Below, one piece after another: positions 47,256 to 58,500 of a stretch of 64,000 nt of DNA (positions are counted from its first letter, which is position 1; the number at the start of each line of letters is the position of its first letter). This stretch comes from Amphibalanus amphitrite (taxonomy: Eukaryota; Arthropoda; Thecostraca; Balanomorpha; Balanidae). The notes under the pieces were generated by a model, which saw only the letters and a program-made list of their open reading frames with translations, searched no databases and was not told the DNA's origin. The stretch is from positions 310,001 to 374,000 of the forward strand of contig NW_024881833.1 in assembly GCF_019059575.1 (NCBI RefSeq), given 5' to 3'. The translations under genes and the position numbers were made by a program.

Positions 47256-49515
47256 GGGAGACCGGATTACAAGAAAACTGTTATGGGTTGGTCCATTTCG
47301 ACGTTTCCCCGTACTCGCTCACATTTGGCCAGATATTCACGTCCGTTAGATAAATGTCGCCATTTTCGCCCTTGTCAGCACTCCTGACCTTCCTTACACT
47401 CATGCCGCTAAACTTTCAGGGTTTTATTCACGCAATACACCTCAGAGTAAAATAAACCAAACTCAAGCGCAAACCTCATGATTACCAGACGCACCCCCGC
47501 TTCGATTTTGTTTCATAACAAAAATAACATCGCACTATCTATTACCCAAATCTACACACCCGCGCAACAAACCTTCCCATCGCGCAACATAATTCGTCAC
47601 TTCCGACCAGCCCCGACGCAATGATTCGACAGCGATCCAATTAAAAACTGAGTCTCCGAGTCCTGTCGAGCCACCCAATAAATTTACCCAATCAACCCAT
47701 TCTAAAATCTTCGCGTCTTCACGCTTTGTCCCCCCCCCTTAAAATAATGAAGCTTACATGGTGTTGTCGCTATGTGCCTAATCCTTACGCTCAGCCCGAG
47801 AAAGGTAGCTCTGAACCATCAGCCGGTTGGTGCAAATCACGGAGTGAATATATGAGGGACGGGAGCTGAATGGTTGCATGTTGGCAAGGATTGAGCAGAC
47901 TCCCTTTCTGTGGCAATTCTTACTTGAACGGCGTTGTTGACCCAGCCGGTTACCGAGAGGTCGATGATGATAGCAGTTTGTCCGTTGTCGATGGCTGAGA
48001 GCGTGCACTTTCCTCGATCCAGCTCTCGATCACTGTCGTACTGGATCCTCCCTCGTCAGCTGCTGCCCGTCGCGCTCCTCCCGTCGTACTCCATCCTCCG
48101 TGCACTGCCGTGTCCTCTGCGCTCCGCCCAGCCGGACTCGATGCTCCGTGCACTCCGGTGCCCTGTGCACTCCTCGGTCGGACTGGATGCTCCGTGCACT
48201 CCGGTGCCCTGTGCACTCCTCGGTCTGACTAGATGCTCCGTGCACTCCGGTGCCCTGTGCACTCCTCGGTCGGACTCGAAGCTGCGTGCACTCCGGTGTC
48301 CTGTGCACTCCTCGCCACCCCTCCATGACTGCCTCGTTCCTTTATACCCAGATTACTATCGCGTTGGTGTTCGAGGTGTGATAAGCATGGCTAGATAATT
48401 CGTCCGTGTGGCGTGATAGGCCTAGTATCTTTATCTGTATGATGACTCATGAGTGGCATCGGTCCTGGTTATTGACTTTATCCCAGCTGGTTGTAATTGG
48501 GCCGGGTGCAGTGCTTATCACTTTTGCTATCTTCTTGCCATCTGTCGTGCACACCTTTGTTCTGCTGGGAAGCTGAGGTACACTGTCCGGCGTCGGCGCT
48601 TTATTGCTTGGTTTGGTCGTAATCACGATATCTCGGGTATTGGTTCATATGTATGGTCCGCCATGGTCATTGAACTTCCCAGCTGCTCCTGTTTTGGCCG
48701 AACGCTTGTGATATTAGCGAATTCGTCAGTTATTACTCTGTTTGCTGGACGCTCATTTGTCCCAGCTGCCGTCCAGTATCAGTAGTCCCCGACCGTCGGC
48801 GTTGCTGCTCGTCAGGTGAATGCCAGATATGGGCATTGTCGTGCCCCACTCTCAACATGGAACATCTGCTCTTCTGGACGTACATATTTGCACCTCCGAT
48901 TCCGCAGGGAGGGGTGATTGGAACTTTTGCTTAGCATCTGTCGGCGGCTGATAACTTCGTCGGCGTGAGTGTAATTTTGATGGCTTGACGCCTTCTATTT
49001 GCGGCACTTGCGGCATGATACGGCCCGAGGGGTCCCTGCGTCAGCTGTTTCTTGTTTGACATGCTCACACCGGTGTCGATCCACTAGGTCGAGGCGGTGC
49101 CGGTGGCGATATCCCAGGCGCAGGTGCAGAGGGTTGGCGCACAGGATGCCGGCCGATTGCGCTTTGGAGAGATAAAGTTCCGTTATGAGCTTTTCCTGTA
49201 GATGCGGGCGGGGAGGCGGCGGTGTTCACACCTCTGCAGTGCCAGGTGTAGCCCGTTTTTGACGTGGCCACCCAATTGGCGTGCGACCGATAAGAGGGGT
49301 CGGCGCTACGTCGGGTCCAGGTGGGGTAGACCATCTGCCGCCTGCGCCCTGTTGACCCGCGTTATCCATGAAGGTGTCGGGAATTGAAGCGCCGTTCTTC
49401 TCAGATGATTTCACTTTTGCGTGTTTGGCTTTTAGTCTCACACCAATATGCATGCCTTATGATTCTGTCAATTCCTGTAAGCTGTGATTCGAAAAAAAAT
49501 GTGGCTTCCGTCACA
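45521..49515 (-). repeat. 5' LTR (right copy, 3,995 bp)
   Basis: Direct-repeat partner of 40194-44188 at a constant offset of 5,327 bp. It starts TGTAGCGGTG on the plus strand and ends CGTCACA followed by the TSD AGTC. All internal sub-repeats (GA tract, 46-bp minisatellite, duplicated CACAGTGC phrases) are preserved. On the minus strand this copy should contain the promoter. Confidence 0.93.
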
Positions 49516-50379
49516 AGTCTTTAAGATACTATATAAAAGTACACAAGATTTTAAACTGAAATGGTTGCAACTGCGTATCCTGCATCGAATATTGCCTACC
49601 AATAGAGTACTTAATTGGATGAAAATAAAAGAGTCTAGCATGTGTGATCGTTGCTTTGAGCCCAACGAGGATATATATCATGTTTTTTGGGGTTGTAAGG
49701 ACGCAAAGAAATTTTGGATGAGACTGAAACATACGCTTGTTTTACCGAAAAATTTCACACCAGAAGATATCCTTTTAGGTAACGTAACTGGAAAAGGAAA
49801 ATGGACGGCAGCCCCCTTACGCGTGTGTGTACTATTAGGAAAACAGTTTATATGGCAATGTCGATGGTCTGGTGAAGAGCAAAGCGTACAGCGGTTTTCT
49901 TTGTATCTTGCAAAGTATATATCAGTTGAGAAATGCATCGTAGCACGCAGAGGGGGAAGAAAAAGGTTTGATGAAACTTTTGGGTTACTGTGGGAAGCCT
50001 TGTGTACGAGTAGTACTTGATTGTGCAATGGACAGACGTGGGCTCAGGATTGGAAGGGGGAGGAGTGTATGTAGTGGGATTCCTGTTCTAGGTACAAAAA
50101 AAAAAAAAAAAAAATCAGCCACCGCTCCCATGACCCATCCGGGCCAACCCGGGACCGGCCTCTTTGACTAGGGCCGGTCGGCCGGCCGGGCGTGCGGGGC
50201 GCCGGCCCTACAAGTCGACGGCTCGCACGCCCGGCCGGTGGATAGGGGGCGCCGCCCGCGATACCCCTTCGCCGGGCGGCGCGGGCGCGTAATTCTTTTT
50301 TCCACCCAAAGGAAGGCGCTATACGGAGAATATCCCATTGCGTCATTGAAAAGTGACTTACACCTCTCACCGGCCAGCT

Positions 50380-52248
50380 GGCTGCGTGGTGTAGTGATGA
50401 GCGCACTCGCCTCGTGATCTAATAGGGGCATTCCACGTCAAATCAAACACCGAAATCCGTCATCCCCTTCGATTTTTCTGAAAATTTGTAGGCAGACTGG
50501 GCATGGTTCAAAACTGAGTTACGTATAATATTTTCGAAATTTGATAACGTATCGCTGAGATATAGGTCATCGAATATAGCGAAAAATGTCACACATCAAT
50601 TTTTTAAATGGCTATAACTCTGATTCCTTTTCTGGTATCAAAATGATATTAACAGGGTCTTATAGGCAATTGATAAGGCTTTGATTTTTAATTATAAAAT
50701 TAAATTGAAGTGACCTTGAAATGCATTTGACCTTGAATTAAAACAGAAAAATTTAAATAGCAAAAAACACGTCACCTTCGATTTGGGTAATTTTTACATA
50801 TTATGTCCGTCACAATGTTCCTAACCATCTGTGAAAAAATTGGAGTGGGCCATTCATAACTTTCGCGGCAAACGCCGTTTTCATGCATCAACATCACGCA
50901 ACCGCGCGTGACCTTGAAAGACAGAGTCAAGACATGCTTGCTTGTGTACACTTTCTGAAATGAATGATTGCTGATTAGTGATATCCCAAACTCTGCGAGG
51001 ATGGAAATGCATAGTCATCGTAGTCAAGCATTCACGTTCCATAGTAAAAATGTCTCAGGCAAACGGTATTTTGCGGTGAATTTTGAGCCGTGTGGAAATG
51101 CATCATAAAGTAAATTCAACGAAAACATTATCACGCAACGATATCTTCACGTCTTTTGATCTTCACTATACGAAAGAACATACATTTTTTAGTATGTATG
51201 GGGAATTTCTAGTTAATCCAATAATAAATATGGCAGTTAGAGGCCTGCTAAGAGTAACATGTCGCCGGCTGAGGCGGGCTCGGCCGATGCGGGAAACGCA
51301 GCAATCACAATTTTGTGTTTACACGTTCATATTTCAATTGTTTACCAACCGATTTTCAAATTTCTTGCGCCATAAGATTGCCTGTACATTTCTTAGTCTT
51401 CCCACAAAATTTGACGCGAATCGAACGTAATCAGCGGTAGGGAGCGCGATGTAAAGACGGAACCGTTCCGTTCCGTCCCGGCACAGTCTACAATTCAGGC
51501 GGCGCGTAGCGGTCGGCGCCGGCTGCCGAGTCGCCGGGTCGCTGCGGCGACAGGATGTTCACTTTACACCGCTATTACTAGAACAATTGTGAACCGATTT
51601 TCTTATTGCTTGCACGATGAGATGCCCCATTCAATTCTTGACAGGTAGCCATAATTAATTTCGCATTAATCTTATGAGATATTGGCGAAAAACAGGAGGG
51701 GTGGGCGAAATTCGCTCTTCCCCCCTCCACTGCACGTGCTAACATACGTTTGCATATGTGCAATTTTCTTCAAAACTTATGAATGGCCCACTCTAATTTT
51801 TTCACAGGTTATTAAGAATATGGTAAGCAATAAAATATATGAAAATGAGCCAAATCGAAGGTGACGTGTTTTTTGCTATTTCAATATTTGTGCTTAAGAA
51901 CAGAGTTAAGCAAATTTCAAGGTCATATATTTAAGTAGGTGCAATTCTAAACAAATGCTTAAGAAATTACCTAAACAGTAAGGTTTATTTCATTCAAATC
52001 AAACAAGTACAACCAAAGTTATGGTCGTTCAAAAATATAAAGATGCAACATTTTGTAAAAATTTGATGCCCTATATTTAGAAGACCTGTGGTCAGAATGT
52101 GCAAAAAACATCAATGTAATGCCCGGGGCCACACAGGAACTCGCTCACCAATTTATAATGAAATCGCTGATGGTAAGGTGCAAAACAGCCGATTTTTGTT
52201 CGATTTGACGTGGAATGCCCCAATAACTAGCGTTCGATTCCCGCCGCC
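50380..52248 (+). other. tRNA-like (SINE-like) sequence split by the fold-back element
   Basis: GGCTGCGTGGTGTAGTGATG (50380) contains an A-box-like TGGTGTAGTGATGAG, and CGTTCGATTCCCGCC (52231) a B-box. Joined across the insertion the two parts are spaced as in a tRNA gene. The T stem and acceptor stem do not pair well, so this is a tRNA-derived SINE head or tRNA pseudogene, not a functional tRNA. The interrupting element duplicated AATA in what would be the anticodon-arm region. Confidence 0.6.
50425..52221. mobile_element. Fold-back element with 20-bp TIRs and 4-bp TSD, copy 2 (1,797 bp)
   Basis: Same ends (GGGGCATTCCACGTCAAATC and complement) as 15897-17538. The TSD is AATA at 50421-50424 and 52222-52225. 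The two copies are alike along their length, but this one has about 156 extra bases at 51393-51548, a GC-rich segment absent at the matching point of copy 1 (between ACATTTC and GACAGGATGTTC). Confidence 0.92.
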
Positions 52249-52268
52249 GGCCGAACTTTTTGGCGCGT

Positions 52269-52394
52269 TGTAGGTTAGGTTGTAGGTTTGTAGGTTGTAG
52301 GTTTGTAGGTTGTAGGTCTGTAGGTTAGGTTGTAGGTTAGGTTGTAGGTTGTAGGTTTGTAGGTTGTAGGTTAGGTCAGGTGAGGTTAGGTTAT
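52269..52394 (+). repeat. TTAGG / TTGTAGG minisatellite
   Basis: TTGTAGG, TTAGG and TTTGTAGG units alternate for about 125 bp. TTAGG is the common arthropod telomere repeat, but the array is short, irregular and internal to a mobile element, so it is called a minisatellite. Confidence 0.85.
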
Positions 52395-53569
52395 GTTTGT
52401 TTTTGTTTGGTTTGTTTACCAAGAAGCATCTTCGGGTATAGCGCCTTCCTTTGGTTGGAAAAAAGAAACACGCGGCGCGGGCGGTGGCTGATGGCCCACG
52501 GTGGCTGATGGCAGGCGGGCCACACCACGTCGCGTGGTGGTGAAGAGCTATACTTTTATAGCTCGGCCGCCGCCCAGTCAAAATGCAGATGAAATGTGGT
52601 GGGTGCACACCGCAACGTTATGTTGATGCTCATGTGGGGTTGAGGGGGTTGTTTGCCGTGCTCGATGCCGCTACTTATCTCCCGTCTTGCCAGCTGTACA
52701 GGGGACTAAGCGTGGAAGGCTGTGTCTCACATGGTGTATGTCTGTATGTTCGTGTTTGAAGGACACCGGTGTGACAATTTCGTAACCCGTGTTCTCGGAT
52801 ATTAATAAACATATGGAAACAAAAAAAAAAAAGAGTCGGGGCAGCGTGCGCTGACCCAAGCCGGGGCCGCGCGTCCTCCCGGTGTCATGTGATAGCCCGG
52901 GGCTGCCCGCGGAGATGCGGTAGACCGCGCCCAAAGCTGCGGCCCCGGCTTGGGTCAGCGCACGCTGCCCCGACTCGGCTACCTCACGTTACCGGGCCGG
53001 GGCCCTGGCTTTGGGCGCGGCTTCTGCTCATACTTTGTGGTGCGGTGGTGGTGCGTCGGGCCGCACGCTCTGACTTCGGCCAAGAAAAATGCGTCAGCTG
53101 ATCATTGTCATTTCTGCCACTTGCGTGTGGTGAAATGGGGTCATAACTCATAACTTAAGAGACGGCTTTTTCATATCAATTATTTTACATAAAGTCATAT
53201 TTCAAACCATAAATAATGTTCGACAGCCAAATAAAAGAAACAATACCAATACAGGCTTACAGTTTAAGGCTCGACATTGTGTTGTCTACGATTAACAGCT
53301 GATAACTCATTCCCGTACGTCGTAACTCTATAATGACCTTTGCTTATTGTCACATGTTCGCCGCATTCGCGATTGTTGCCGACGCCTGTTTGCAGGTCAG
53401 TCCACTACAGTTGTTATACATATCGAAAAACCGATAAACTTTTAGGCGAAAAAGGCACTATTCCAGGCCCATTTTTGATTTTTTTTTGCGATATTAGGTA
53501 AAAACAGAAGCTTCTTGTCCTAGGAAAAATAAAATGAGAAATCTTTCAAAGGTGGCACACTACCTTTAA

Positions 53570-54985
53570 CGTAACGTAACATCTAGCATGAAGCTGGTAA
53601 CTAACAAAATTATGTAATAAAATGCTGAACAAGTTTTATTATAAAAAATCAATGTGACTGTTCCTTGTTTGTCTTTGTGCGCAAGGCACAATGCTTCTTA
53701 AGGTATTCTGAGACATCAAAGGTGCAATCTGATAATCCCTTTTTTCGGCCAAAATGGAAATGATTCAGATAAATCTAAAACCAACAAAAATGGAACACAA
53801 CGTAGCTTTACATCCGTAGTTCTCTACATCCGTCAGCCTTACATCCGTAGTTCGTTACTTCTTCGCCATCCTCTTATACACTTTACTACTGCGGTAAATT
53901 GTTTAGATCTGAAAGCGGGTTCATTATCTTAAAGCAATTTACAGCTCGAGTGCAAAGTCAACCTAGCTGCCTGTTTACTCCTTTTCTCGTCAGGCCACCC
54001 CACCGCTCCCCTCGCTCCTAGGGATGAAGATGGGAGGGGTTCGGGTGATCGCGATTTCTTGGTCTATCATCTTAAAAGCTCATTTAAAATCTCGCATAAA
54101 TAGCATATCATTGTATTTAATCACCAGGCAACATAAGAAAGACGAGAGCAAAGGTTTACCAGACAAGCCATTTACCCGCCAAGCAAATTCCATGTGCATT
54201 CTTGGTGCAATATTTTTTCAGGTTAGTAATGCATGTACGAGGATCTTTTGTTTGCAAATAGTGAAATGTGCATGGCATATCCTTGTAGCCCTAAAAAGTT
54301 CATGCAAATTAAGTTTATCGATAACTTTGAACACAGGCTTTCATCAGGATTGAAAGCACAAAACTTTTTTTGGTCTAAACATTTTAAAAGCTCTGAGGAT
54401 AGGTTCATAAACTCTTAACAAATTACATTACATGCCTATTAATTCGTGGGTGTTGGGATGTTGGTATGAGTTCACTGAATTGTAAGTAACTAATACACAA
54501 TTTTCGCCTATTTTAGGACAAGATGTAATAACATTTATCTGCAGTCTGTACCTACACATGTTTCATCAAGTAACGAGGCCTCGACGCTTTACTGCGTACT
54601 TACAATGCAGACAAAGTTAACTAAGACTATTATGCTTAAACACGATACGATATTAAAAACACTAAAACACTATACTCACATGAAAGCTACAATACAAATT
54701 CCAAATTTCAAGCTGAGGCACGTCTTATCTTGCATGAAAGAATGAAAATTATTATACCATCAATCGATGTGATTTTTTCTTCGAATGATTTGGTATTTTT
54801 TTCTAAAGTAAAATAGCTATTAGGTATATGATATTCAGTTGTGTGCAAAGCTAGAGAATAACGGCGTGGCTGACGCAACCCACGTCCAAATATAGTGACA
54901 CGGTGCTGAATGATGTAGCTGCAATGGACAACAAATAGTCAATTTCCACCAGCCACGCTGTTATCGGTCGGCGCAGCTTCTCTGT
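53570..54985. other. Intergenic A/T-rich stretch
   Basis: No gene, repeat or element is recognised between the TTAA composite and the promoter region of the repeat-protein gene. Short frames near 54024-54418 lack support. Confidence 0.45.
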
Positions 54986-54995
54986 GACGTCTGCT

Positions 54996-55184
54996 GTGAC
55001 GTCACAAGTCTCATCACTGGTCGTTCGAGCCGCTACAAAACGGCGCCGGCCGCGGAGGGGGCTCAGAGGTGTCCAGGGCGTGGTCCCGGCAGCAGCGGCA
55101 ACCACAGCTTCGTCTGCCTCAGCGTCAGCGGAGACACCGGAGCGCTGGGGACCGCCGGGCTGCGGGCGTCAGCCAGGCCGACAG
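54996..55184 (+). promoter_or_regulatory. Probable promoter and non-coding first exon of the repeat-protein gene
   Basis: TGTGACGTCACA (54996-55007) contains a perfect CRE-type TGACGTCA, preceded by another TGACGTC at 54985. The GC-rich stretch that follows ends in CCGACAG|GTCAGT, a good splice donor at 55185. The next acceptor, TTTCGTTCACAG at 55537-55548, lies one base before the ATG-containing exon. The transcription start is not defined. Confidence 0.45.
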
Positions 55185-55549
55185 GTCAGTACCGGGGGAT
55201 GCCGGGCTCAGTGTGAGTACCCACTCTGCTGGTGTGCTGTCTCTGTTTCATGATCTTCAAAAAAAAAAAACTGTTGACATTAAGTGTATCCCGGACGCTC
55301 AATGAACAATGATGTTGTTTTTTTCACCTATTCGGAATTTAATGCCGAGAAATTTTGTAAAAAGATCCAACGAAGCTGCTGAAGTGCAATAGTGCTCCTT
55401 TTTTTACATCAGGCAAAAACAATTGGCTAGTGAATATATCAAGAACATCCAAGAGTTAAATTTTTGTACAAATTTTGTATTTTAAAGCTCAAGTTTGTAA
55501 ATTTATATGTAAGAATACCTCGGCTAAACTCTTTCTTTTCGTTCACAGG

Positions 55550-58500
55550 ATGTGTCGAAAAATCGGTCTTCTCATTCTGCTTGTGGTCGCTTGCCAAAAC
55601 GGTCCCAAGCTAACTGAAGGACATCAATCATGGGCAGCTACCGAAAGTCATGACTTAACGGCTCTCGAATCTGAGCTTACTACAGCCTCTCACCTAAAAC
55701 CAGAAACTGGAACATGCAAGAATGAAGCTGCGAAACAAGAAATAATAAAAGATGAAACATTGGTTAATTCCCATGCAGAGCCTGAGCAGAGTGCGACCAG
55801 ACAAGGTCATTCCGAGGAGCGGCTTTTGGACGCAAGGAGGGCTGACAACAGGCGGTCTGATGAACGACGGGCCGACAACCGGCGTTCCGTGGAGCGACGG
55901 GCTGACAACAGACGTTCTGAGGAGCGACGGCTGGACGAACGGCGTGTTGAAAGCAGGCAGTCTGAGGAACAACGTTTGGAAGCAAGGCGGGCTGACAACA
56001 AAGTTTCTGAGGAGCGACGGCTCGGCACAAGGCGGGCCGACAACAGGCGTTCTGAGGAGCGACGGCTGGACGCAAGGCGAGCCGACAACAGGCGTTCTGA
56101 AGAGCGACGGGCGGACAATAGACGCTCTGAGGAGCAACGTTTGGACGCAAGGCGGGATGTCAACAGGCGTTCTGAGGAACAACGTTTGGAGGCAAGGCGG
56201 GCTGACAACAGACGCTCTGGGGAGCGACGCCTAGACGCTACGCGGGAAGACAACAGGCGTTCTGCGGAGCGACGGCTGGACGCCAGGCGGGCCGACAACA
56301 GGCGATCTGAGGAGCGACGGGTTGAGGTACGGCGGAATGACAACAGACGTTCTGAGGAGCAACGTTTGGACGCAAGGCGGACTGACAACCGGCGTTCTGA
56401 GGAGCGACGAGTTGAGATGCGGCGGGTCGACAACAGGCGCCTTGAGGAACAACGTTTAGACGCTAGGCGAGTTGACAGCAGGCGCTCTGAGGAACAACGT
56501 TTGGATGCAAGGCGGGCTGACAACAGGCGTTCTGAGGAGCGACGGCTGGACGCCAGGCGGGCCGACAACAGGCGTTCTGAAGAGCGACGGGTTGAGGTAC
56601 GGCGGAATGACAACAGACGTTCTGAGGAGCAACGTTTGGACGCAAGGCGGGCTGACAACCGGCGTTCTGAGGAGCGACGAGTTGAGATGCGGCGGGTCGA
56701 CAACAGGCGATCTGAAGAGCGACGGGTTGAGGTACGGCGGAATGACAACAGACGTTCTGAGGAGCAACGTTTGGACGCAAGGCGGGCTGACAACCGGCGT
56801 TCTGAGGAGCGACGAGTTGAGATGCGGCGGGTCGACAACAGGCGCCTTGAGGAACAACGTTTAGACGCTAGGCGAGTTGACAGCAGGCGCTCTGAGGAAC
56901 AACGCTTGGATGCAAGGCGGACTGACAACAGGCGTTCTGAGGAGCGACGGCTGGACGCCAGGCGGGCCGACAACAGGCGATCTGAAGAGCGACGGGTTGA
57001 GGCACAGCGGGATGACAACAGACGTTCTGAGGAGCGACTTCTAGACGCAAGGCGGTCTGAGGAGCAACGTTTGGACGCAAGGCGGGCTGACAACCGGCGT
57101 TCTGAGGAGCGACGAGTTGAGATACGGCGAGTCGACAGCAGGCGCCTTGAGGAACAACGTTTAGACGCAAGGCGAGCTGACAACCGGCGTTCTGAGGAGC
57201 GACGAGTTGAGATGCGGCGGGTCGACAACAGGCGCCTTGAGGAACAACGTTTAGACGCTAGGCGAGTTGACAGCAGGCGCTCTGAGGAACAGCGCTTGGA
57301 TGCAAGGCGGGCTGACAACAGGCGTTCTGAGGAGCGACGGCTGGACGCCAGGCGGGCCGACAACAGGCGATCTGAAGAGCGACGGGTTGAGGCACAGCGG
57401 GATGACAACAGACGTTCTGAGGAGCGACGTCTAGACGCAAGGCGGGCTGACAACAGGCGCTCTGAAGAGCGACGGGATGAGGCACGGCGGGCTGACAACA
57501 GGCTTTCTGAGGAGCGACGGCTGGACGCAAGGTGGGCCGACAACAGGCGTTCTGAAGAGCGACGGCTGGACGCAAGGAAGACCGAAAACATGCGTTCTGA
57601 GGAGCGACGGGGTGAGGCACGGCGGGTTGACAACCACCGGTCTGAAGAGCAGCGTGTGAACGCAAGGCGGGTATACAGCATGCGTTCTGAGGAGCGACGG
57701 GCGGACAACAGGCGTTCTGAGGAGCAACGGCTGGACGCAAGGCGGGCTGATAACAGGCGCTCTGAAGAGCGACGGGTTCAGGCACGGCGGGCTGACAACA
57801 GGCGTTCTGAGGAGCGACGGCTGAACGCAAGGCGAGTTGACAACAGACGTTCTGAAGAGCGACTGGCTGAGGCGCGGCGGGTTGACAATAGGCCCTATGA
57901 GGCACAGCGTTTGGACGCAAGGCAGGCTGACAACAGGCGTTCTGAGGATCGTCGGGCTGCGGCACAGCGGGTTGACAGCAGGCGCCCTGAAGAACAACGC
58001 CTGGAGGCAAGGCGGGCTGACAACAGGCGTTCTGAGGAGCGACGGCTGGACGCAAGACGGGTTGACAACAGACGTTCTGAGGAGCGACCTGTTGAGGCAC
58101 GGCGTTCTGAGAACCGAGGGGTTGAAAACAGGCGTTTTTCTGAGGAGCGGCGGGTTGACAATAGGCCGTCTAAGGAACAACATCTAGCCGCAAGGTGGGC
58201 TGACAACAGACGTTCTGGGGAGCGACGTTTGGACGCAAGGCGGTTCAACAATGGGCGCTCTAAGGAACTGCGTCTTGACGCAAGGCAGGTGGATAGCAGG
58301 CGTCCTGAGGAGCGGCGCGTTGACAACAGACGGTCAGAGGAACCACGTTTGGACGCAAGGCGATTCAACAACAGACATTCTGAGGAGCGAAGGGTTGAGG
58401 CACGACGGGTTGACAATCGCCGTTCTGAAGAGAAGCGTTTGGACGCAAGGCGGGTCGACAACAGGCGTTCTGAGGGACAAATGATTGACAACAGGCGTAC

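Larger units (their letters stand above)
40194..49515 (-). mobile_element. Non-autonomous LTR retrotransposon with giant LTRs (9,322 bp)
   Basis: Two direct repeats of exactly 3,995 bp (40194-44188 and 45521-49515) enclose 1,332 bp. Termini are TG...CA on the plus strand and the host LINE is duplicated as AGTC at 40190-40193 and 49516-49519. On the minus strand a primer-binding-site-like TGGCGCC lies 4 nt after the LTR at 45521, so the element is transcribed on the minus strand and the 5' LTR is the right one. The LTRs differ at a few positions only: the second codon-like bases at 40198/45525 and 40204/45531, one G in the GA tract, and one C in a C-run near 42401/47731. This indicates a very recent insertion. 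No gag, protease, RT or integrase motifs were found anywhere in the element. Confidence 0.92.
38978..50020 (+). pseudogene. LINE ORF2 fragment, RT to C-terminal zinc knuckle, split by the LTR element
   Basis: Frame 38979-40076 carries KMSAYADDTALIL (the catalytic YADD), VNYLGVEIGP and the long post-RT region of L1/Tx1-like LINEs. An in-frame TAG at 40074 is followed by continued coding (AKWAYSALMKSNKLSRP) up to the LTR insertion at 40194. After the second TSD copy at 49516 the coding resumes with RILHRILPTNRVLNW, then CDRCFEPNEDIYHVFWGC, a C-x2-C...H-x4-C zinc knuckle typical of the LINE C terminus, and stops at 50018-50020. The endonuclease and N-terminal RT are missing because of 5' truncation. 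It is dead by the stop, truncation and insertion. Confidence 0.88.
50115..52820 (+). other. Putative 3' transduced segment
   Basis: This segment lies between the LINE's internal A-run and its terminal poly-A tail. It contains a GC-rich start (50115-50290), a tRNA-like sequence split by the fold-back element, a TTAGG/TTGTAGG-like minisatellite and an unrecognised 400-bp tail with AATAAA. A short inverted pair (TTTTTTCCACCCAAAGGAAG near 50294 and CTTCCTTTGGTTGGAAAAAA near 52445) suggests it includes another small element. Confidence 0.5.
38978..52832 (+). mobile_element. LINE insertion with 17-bp TSD, poly-A tail and a probable 3' transduced flank
   Basis: The perfect duplication GAGTCGGGGCAGCGTGC lies at 38961-38977 and 52833-52849. 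The insertion ends with a 12-A tail (52821-52832) preceded by the polyadenylation signal AATAAA at 52804-52809. LINE coding sequence begins at once inside the 5' TSD (5' truncated copy). A first A-run (50097-50114) marks where the LINE itself ends. Sequence from 50115 to 52820 lies between this internal tail and the final tail, which is the structure left by 3' transduction. A 9.3-kb LTR element and a 1.8-kb fold-back element inserted later. Confidence 0.78.
38607..53569. mobile_element. TTAA element with TIR AGGTAGTGTGCCA, opened by a 13.9-kb nested insertion
   Basis: TTAA at 38607-38610 followed by AGGTAGTGTGCCA is mirrored by TGGCACACTACCT then TTAA at 53566-53569. Removing the LINE insertion at 38978-52832 and one TSD copy leaves an element of about 1.1 kb. 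Its centre is a long GC-rich inverted repeat: GTAGACCGCGCCCAAAG, GTGAGGTAGCCGAGTCGG and CTGACCCAAGCCGGGGCC on one side face their complements at about 52935-53022. A further copy of GCGGTAGACCGCGCCCAAAG at 52917 is in the loop-proximal part. TTAAAGG ends resemble the element at 28327 and T2-type MITEs. Confidence 0.78.

Noticed and set aside
40194-49515. Simple segmental duplication of 4 kb
   Set aside because: TG/CA ends, the AGTC target duplication in the interrupted LINE frame and a primer-site-like motif beside one repeat fit an LTR element better.
50380-50420. A functional tRNA gene
   Set aside because: A- and B-box-like words are present, but the T and acceptor stems do not pair and the sequence is split by a 1.8-kb insertion.
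52269-52394. A true telomere or chromosome end
   Set aside because: The array is short, irregular and lies within nested mobile elements with host sequence on both sides.
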